DNA from: Maricaulis sp.
GTDB taxonomy: Bacteria; Pseudomonadota; Alphaproteobacteria; Caulobacterales; Maricaulaceae
NCBI GenBank assembly: GCA_002694345.1
Contig: NZLV01000006.1
Coordinates: forward strand, 2,299 to 11,722
Reading direction: 5' to 3'
Length of the DNA: 9,424 bases
Shown here: piece after piece, positions 6,141 to 9,424 of the stretch
Position numbering within the stretch: position 1 is the first letter of the stretch
Layout of the letters: the number at the start of each line of letters is the position of its first letter
Notes under the pieces: generated by a model
Databases searched by the model: none
What the model was told of the DNA's origin: nothing
What the model saw: the letters and a program-made list of their open reading frames with translations, nothing else
Position numbers and translations under genes: made by a program

Positions 6141-7196
6141 ATGGCCGAAACTGATTACTCCCGCGCATCTGTCGTGTTGTTCGATCCCGTTCACGCGAAC
6201 CAGCGAACGACCCGTTATGCGCTGCATGAAATCGGATTCCGCCAGATCGAGTGCGTGACCTCGCTCACCGAGCTGAAAGCCATGGTCGCCGATACGGGGC
6301 CGACCCTGATCGTCGCCGAATCCAGTGCCACGGATGCGGACGTTTTCCGTCTCGTCCGTGCGGTGCGCAAGGGCGAGATCGGGGCCAATCCCTTTGCCGT
6401 GATCCTGCTGACCACCTGGAGCCGGGATACCACCCACATCCGGCGGGCCATCGAATGTGGCGCCGATGATGTGATCGTGCGGCCTTTCTCGACCAATTTT
6501 GCCGAAGAACGCGTCAAGACGCTGATCCACGGCCGCAAGCAATTCATCGTCACCAGTGACTATATCGGCCCGGATCGCCGCAAGGACACGGAGCGCAATT
6601 CCGATGCGCAGCCCGTGACAGTGCCGAACATCCTCAAAGCGACGGTCGAGAATGATTTCCAGGCGCTCAATGATGCAGCGAACTGGATCCAGGAAGCCAA
6701 GGAAACCGTCCGGGCCGAACGCCTGCGCCGTCTGGCCATGCGGATCGTCGTCTCGGTCGAGCTTCATGCCAACAAGACGAATGAAGGGCCCAGCCTGCCG
6801 GTGAAGCTCGATACCGATGATCTCATGCGCTCGGGCCGCGAGATGAAGGCACAGCTGGTCAAGGCGGGCCGGGCGGAAGCCTCGGAAATCTGCGAAGCCA
6901 TGCTGGACCAGGTCAAGACGCTGGGTGACGGCAATCAGGCACCGGCCTCGACGCTGAAACTGATCAAGGAATTGGCCATGGGCGCCTATGCCGCCTTTGC
7001 CAATGGCGACACGCTGGAGCGCTCCAAGGACGAGATCGGCCGGACGGTCACCAATCTCAGAAAACGCCTGAAGGCACGGGCCGAACTGGCCGCCCAGCGC
7101 CGCGCTCAGGAAGCCGCGGAACAGGCAGAACAGTCGGATACCGCAGACGATGCTGGCCAAGGTCAGGTGCCTGGTATAAAACGCGCCGCCATGTAG
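6141..7196 (+). CDS. Degenerate receiver-domain (pseudo-response-regulator) protein with unrecognised C-terminal domain
   Basis: Residues about 9-122 form a CheY-like receiver domain, but its active site is altered. Aligned by spacing to CheY, the phospho-acceptor Asp is Glu60 (LIVAES), the second acidic-pocket Asp is Pro16 (first one kept as Asp15), the Thr is kept (Thr91 or Thr92), and the conserved Lys is Arg114 (VRPFS). It therefore probably cannot be phosphorylated in the usual way, and Glu60 may mimic the phosphorylated state. A linker with YIGPDRR (141-147) follows. Residues about 160-315 are mostly helical and match no output domain I recognise: there is no DNA-binding, GGDEF or HisKA signature. 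The tail (about 308-340) is charged, Ala/Gln/Glu-rich and probably coiled coil. The gene sits between tpiA and secG, 89 bp after tpiA. The ATG has only a weak ribosome binding site. Function unknown; a signalling or scaffold role is inferred from the receiver fold. Confidence 0.8.
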   Translation: MAETDYSRASVVLFDPVHANQRTTRYALHEIGFRQIECVTSLTELKAMVADTGPTLIVAESSATDADVFRLVRAVRKGEIGANPFAVILLTTWSRDTTHIRRAIECGADDVIVRPFSTNFAEERVKTLIHGRKQFIVTSDYIGPDRRKDTERNSDAQPVTVPNILKATVENDFQALNDAANWIQEAKETVRAERLRRLAMRIVVSVELHANKTNEGPSLPVKLDTDDLMRSGREMKAQLVKAGRAEASEICEAMLDQVKTLGDGNQAPASTLKLIKELAMGAYAAFANGDTLERSKDEIGRTVTNLRKRLKARAELAAQRRAQEAAEQAEQSDTADDAGQGQVPGIKRAAM

Positions 7197-7197
7197 C

Positions 7198-7243
7198 CGG
7201 GCTTGGCGATGCCGCGAGGCATCCCTATCTAGGTTGCAGCCCG
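7198..7243 (+). promoter_or_regulatory. Inverted repeats and possible secG promoter
   Basis: Two nested inverted repeats lie just after the receiver gene. The outer arms are CGGGCT (7198-7203) and AGCCCG (7238-7243); the inner arms are GATGCC (7208-7213) and GGCATC (7218-7223) around a GCGA centre. The same stretch can be read as a promoter: TTGGCG (7203-7208), 17 bp, then TATCTA (7226-7231), each matching consensus at three of six positions. In that reading the inner repeat fills the spacer, as an operator might. As RNA, it could fold into a hairpin with a GNRA-type loop between the receiver gene and secG. No U-tract follows, so it is not a typical terminator. Confidence 0.4.
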
Positions 7244-7275
7244 TAGACCAGACGTCACAAACCACGGCGGTACCG

Positions 7276-7599
7276 ATGAAAGAAGTCCTCCTGATCGTCC
7301 AGCTCCTGATTGCGCTCGGACTCGTCGCTGTCATTCTCATGCAGCGTTCCGAAGGCGGAGCTCTGGGCATTGGTGGCGGCGGTGGCGGCGGCATGATGTC
7401 GAGCCGGGGTGCAGCCAATGTGCTGACTCGCACCACGATGATTCTCGGCGGTCTTTTCATCCTGAATTGCATTGCGCTGGCGGTTTTCGCCGGCGTGGAT
7501 TCGCAGGGTCGCAGCGTTTTTGATCAGCAGATCGAAAACCCGGCCATCGGCATTCTGGACGAGGAAGAGCAGGGCGCTCCGGTGCCGACCGACGGCTAG
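7276..7599 (+). CDS. secG: Preprotein translocase subunit SecG
   Basis: SecG is the small non-essential partner of SecY and SecE in the inner-membrane export channel. This 107-residue protein has the family pattern: a first membrane helix (about 3-22, VLLIVQLLIALGLVAVIL), the cytoplasmic QRSEGGALGIGGG loop with a run of glycines (33-39), then SSRGAANVLTRTT and a second helix (about 54-73). A 34-residue acidic tail follows, as in many alphaproteobacterial SecG proteins. The ATG at 7276 is preferred. A TTG at 7234 would add 14 polar residues before the first helix with no homology support, while a GGCGG at 7266-7270 is suitably placed before 7276. The gene lies 79 bp after the receiver-domain gene and 75 bp before pyrG. 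The tpiA-secG-pyrG order is, from memory, common in alphaproteobacteria. Confidence 0.94.
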   Translation: MKEVLLIVQLLIALGLVAVILMQRSEGGALGIGGGGGGGMMSSRGAANVLTRTTMILGGLFILNCIALAVFAGVDSQGRSVFDQQIENPAIGILDEEEQGAPVPTDG

Positions 7600-7635
7600 T
7601 CGTCACAGCTTTTCACATCAAATCTTGTAATCGCG

Positions 7636-7664
7636 TCTTTTGGCGCGCTCGAATCTGGGATAAT
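7636..7664 (+). promoter_or_regulatory. Possible pyrG promoter with a good -10 element
   Basis: GATAAT (7659-7664) matches the -10 consensus at five of six positions. The -35 seventeen bases upstream (TCTTTT, 7636-7641) is poor. Transcription would start around 7671, only a few bases before the pyrG ATG at 7675, which also lacks a clear Shine-Dalgarno, so the message could be leaderless. A GANTC site (GAATC, 7651-7655) sits within the spacer. Confidence 0.3.
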
Positions 7665-7674
7665 CAGACGGCCC

Positions 7675-9303
7675 ATGCCGCGATATATCTTCATTACGGG
7701 CGGCGTGGTCTCCTCGCTTGGAAAAGGCCTCGCTTCAGCCGCCATTGGTGCTCTGCTTCAGGCCCGGGGCTATAAAGTCCGCCTGCGCAAGCTTGATCCC
7801 TATCTCAATGTCGACCCGGGCACGATGTCGCCCTATCAGCATGGCGAGTGCTATGTGACCGATGACGGGGCGGAAACCGACCTCGATCTGGGCCACTATG
7901 AGCGCTTCACCGGCGTTCCCGCCAGCCAGGCCGACAATATCACCACGGGTCGCATCTATTCGCGCATCATCGAGCGCGAGCGCCGCGGGGATTATCTGGG
8001 CGCGACCGTGCAGGTGATTCCGCACGTCACGGACCAGATCAAGCAATTCGTCCTTTCCGATGCCGGCGATGTCGATTTCGTCCTGTGCGAGATTGGTGGC
8101 ACGGTGGGTGATATCGAGGGCCTGCCGTTCTTCGAGGCGATCCGTCAGCTCGGCCAGGAGCTGGGCGAGGGCAATGCCGTCTTCCTGCACGTCACCCTGC
8201 TGCCCTTCATCAAGGTGGCCGGCGAGATGAAGACCAAGCCGACCCAGCACTCGGTGAAAGAGCTGCGCTCGATCGGTATCCAGCCGGATATCCTTCTGTG
8301 CCGCTGCGAAATCCCGATCCCGGCCGGCGACAAGCGCAAGATCGCGCTGTTCTGTAACGTCCGGGAAAGCGCCGTCATCGAGGGCCGTGACGCGGCCTCG
8401 CTCTATGACGTGCCGCTGGAATACCACCGTCAGGGCCTGGATACGGAAATCCTGCGCTGTTTCGGCATTGCTGACGCTCCGGCGCCGGACCTGACCCGCT
8501 GGCAGGGCATTTCCCACACCATCGCCAATCCGGACGGTGAAGTGACGATCGGTGTGGTCGGCAAGTATGTCGGCCTGCTGGACGCCTACAAATCCCTCAT
8601 CGAAGCCCTCAATCATGGCGGTATCGCCAACGGGGTGAAGGTGAAGCTCAAATGGCTCGACAGCGAGCAATTCGAGAAGGATGACCCGTTCGAACCGCTG
8701 GAAGACGTGCACGGTGTGCTCGTTCCGGGCGGCTTCGGTGAGCGGGGCGTGGAAGGCAAGATCGCCGCGGCGAAATTCGCCCGCGAGCGCAAGGTGCCCT
8801 TCTTCGGGATCTGTTACGGCATGCAGATGGCGGTGCTGGAAGCGGCGCGCAATCTGGCCGGCATTCCCAACGCGGTCTCCTCCGAATTCTCCGAGAATGG
8901 CGAGCTCGTCATCGGTCTGCTGACCGAGTGGACCCGCGGCAATGCCGTGGAGACCCGCTCGGCCGACGGCGATATGGGCGGTACGATGCGCCTGGGCGCC
9001 TATCCGGCCGTCCTCAAAGAGGGGTCCAAGGTCCGCGAGATCTATGGCGAGGCCCATATCGAGGAGCGCCACCGGCACCGCTATGAGGTGAATGTGGGCT
9101 ACAAGGAGAAGCTGGAAGCTTGCGGGCTAACCTTCTCCGGCCTGTCACCGGACGGCGTTCTGCCGGAGATCGTCGAGATCCAGGACCATCCCTGGTTCGT
9201 CGGCGTGCAATTCCACCCGGAACTCAAATCCCGCCCCTTCGAACCGCACCCGCTGTTCGCCAGCTTCATTGCGGCAGCCCTGCATCAAAGCCGGATGGTC
9301 TAG
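7675..9303 (+). CDS. pyrG: CTP synthase (glutamine-hydrolysing)
   Basis: PyrG makes CTP from UTP, ATP and glutamine, the last step of de novo pyrimidine nucleotide synthesis. At 542 residues it is full length. The N-terminal synthase domain (about 1-265) begins with the P-loop-like GGVVSSLGKG (9-18) and contains KLDPYLNVDPGTMSPYQHGE and the EIGGTVGDIE segment that binds nucleotide and magnesium. The C-terminal class I glutaminase domain (about 285-540) has Cys380 in GICYGMQ, with His514 and Glu516 in VQFHPELKSRP, so the triad is complete. The ATG at 7675 gives the standard MPRYIFITGGVVSSLGKG beginning. There is no obvious Shine-Dalgarno, and a good -10 element ends ten bases upstream, which suggests a leaderless or short-leader transcript in addition to any read-through from secG. 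Confidence 0.98.
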   Translation: MPRYIFITGGVVSSLGKGLASAAIGALLQARGYKVRLRKLDPYLNVDPGTMSPYQHGECYVTDDGAETDLDLGHYERFTGVPASQADNITTGRIYSRIIERERRGDYLGATVQVIPHVTDQIKQFVLSDAGDVDFVLCEIGGTVGDIEGLPFFEAIRQLGQELGEGNAVFLHVTLLPFIKVAGEMKTKPTQHSVKELRSIGIQPDILLCRCEIPIPAGDKRKIALFCNVRESAVIEGRDAASLYDVPLEYHRQGLDTEILRCFGIADAPAPDLTRWQGISHTIANPDGEVTIGVVGKYVGLLDAYKSLIEALNHGGIANGVKVKLKWLDSEQFEKDDPFEPLEDVHGVLVPGGFGERGVEGKIAAAKFARERKVPFFGICYGMQMAVLEAARNLAGIPNAVSSEFSENGELVIGLLTEWTRGNAVETRSADGDMGGTMRLGAYPAVLKEGSKVREIYGEAHIEERHRHRYEVNVGYKEKLEACGLTFSGLSPDGVLPEIVEIQDHPWFVGVQFHPELKSRPFEPHPLFASFIAAALHQSRMV

Positions 9304-9352
9304 GCACCCGCCGGGGCCTCTTCCTTCTGCCCTTCACCGCGGACACCGGGAT

Positions 9353-9403
9353 TTCCCCCTCATCCGCCCCTTCGGGGCACCTTCTCCCGCAAGGGGAGAA
9401 GGA
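9353..9403. repeat. Two-hairpin intergenic repeat (REP-like) after pyrG
   Basis: After the pyrG stop the sequence holds two adjacent hairpins: GCCCC-TTC-GGGGC (9366-9378), then CCTTCTCCC (9380-9388) pairing perfectly with GGGAGAAGG (9394-9402) around a five-base loop. The block reading CCCTCATCCGCC ... GGCACCTTCTCCC ... GGGGAGAAGG resembles an interspersed palindromic repeat I recall from many alphaproteobacterial genomes, but I could not search for copies. It contains no gene. It might stabilise or end the pyrG message, though no U-tract follows. The bases from 9304 to 9352 and from 9404 to 9424 show nothing recognisable. Confidence 0.6.
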
Positions 9404-9424
9404 GGACGCCTAAGCTCGTTCTTA

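Noticed and set aside
7234..7275. Upstream TTG start for secG
   Set aside because: It would add 14 polar residues before the first membrane helix, overlaps the predicted promoter and has no homology support.
6123..7472. A 449-codon minus-strand frame over the receiver gene and part of secG
   Set aside because: It crosses two well-supported plus-strand genes, has no known domain and no good ribosome binding site; treated as a shadow.
7735..9078. A 447-codon minus-strand frame over pyrG
   Set aside because: It is fully inside the conserved pyrG gene on the other strand, with no domain; a codon-bias shadow.
9120..9413. A 97-codon plus-strand frame overlapping the pyrG 3' end and the terminal repeat
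   Set aside because: It lies mainly inside pyrG in another frame, then runs through the palindromic repeat; no evidence that it is coding.

Overview
The window looks like chromosomal core-genome DNA from a GC-rich alphaproteobacterium. The gene set (trpG, trpE, a PpiD-like foldase, tpiA, secG, pyrG) and its order match, from memory, a neighbourhood conserved in Caulobacterales and relatives. A perfect CtrA-type site (TTAA-N7-TTAAC), a perfect DnaA box and several GANTC (CcrM) sites also fit a dimorphic, CtrA-using lineage such as Caulobacteraceae, Hyphomonadaceae or Maricaulaceae. The family-level placement is an inference. No tRNA, rRNA, CRISPR array, insertion sequence or prophage gene is visible.

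Layout, left to right. On the minus strand is trpG (1-578, cut by the window edge). It is divergent across 99 bp from a plus-strand divergent polysaccharide deacetylase gene (678-1709), and the shared region carries the CtrA-type site. The deacetylase gene runs convergently into trpE (minus, 1706-3205), and their stop codons share a CTAG. Upstream of trpE on the same strand is a ppiD-like gene (3205-5145), whose stop overlaps the trpE start by one base. A 174-bp divergent region (5146-5319) with a DnaA box, three GANTC sites and two palindromes separates ppiD from the plus-strand series tpiA (5320-6051), a degenerate receiver-domain protein (6141-7196), secG (7276-7599) and pyrG (7675-9303). 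The window ends in a two-hairpin intergenic repeat.

How the genes fit together. TrpE and TrpG are the two subunits of anthranilate synthase, but their genes are split by an opposite-strand gene. TpiA (glycolysis/gluconeogenesis), SecG (protein export) and PyrG (CTP synthesis) are housekeeping neighbours with no common pathway. PpiD and SecG both act at the inner-membrane secretion site. The two accessory genes are the deacetylase inside the trp pair and the receiver-like protein between tpiA and secG.

I see no clear new multi-gene system. The points most worth following are: (i) the CtrA-type site controlling the deacetylase/trpG divergent promoter; (ii) the receiver protein with Glu at the phospho-acceptor position and an unrecognised C-terminal domain; (iii) the trpE/deacetylase/trpG arrangement as a possible noncontiguous operon; (iv) the repeats upstream of the receiver gene and secG. 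All promoter calls are by-eye matches and are weak unless stated.
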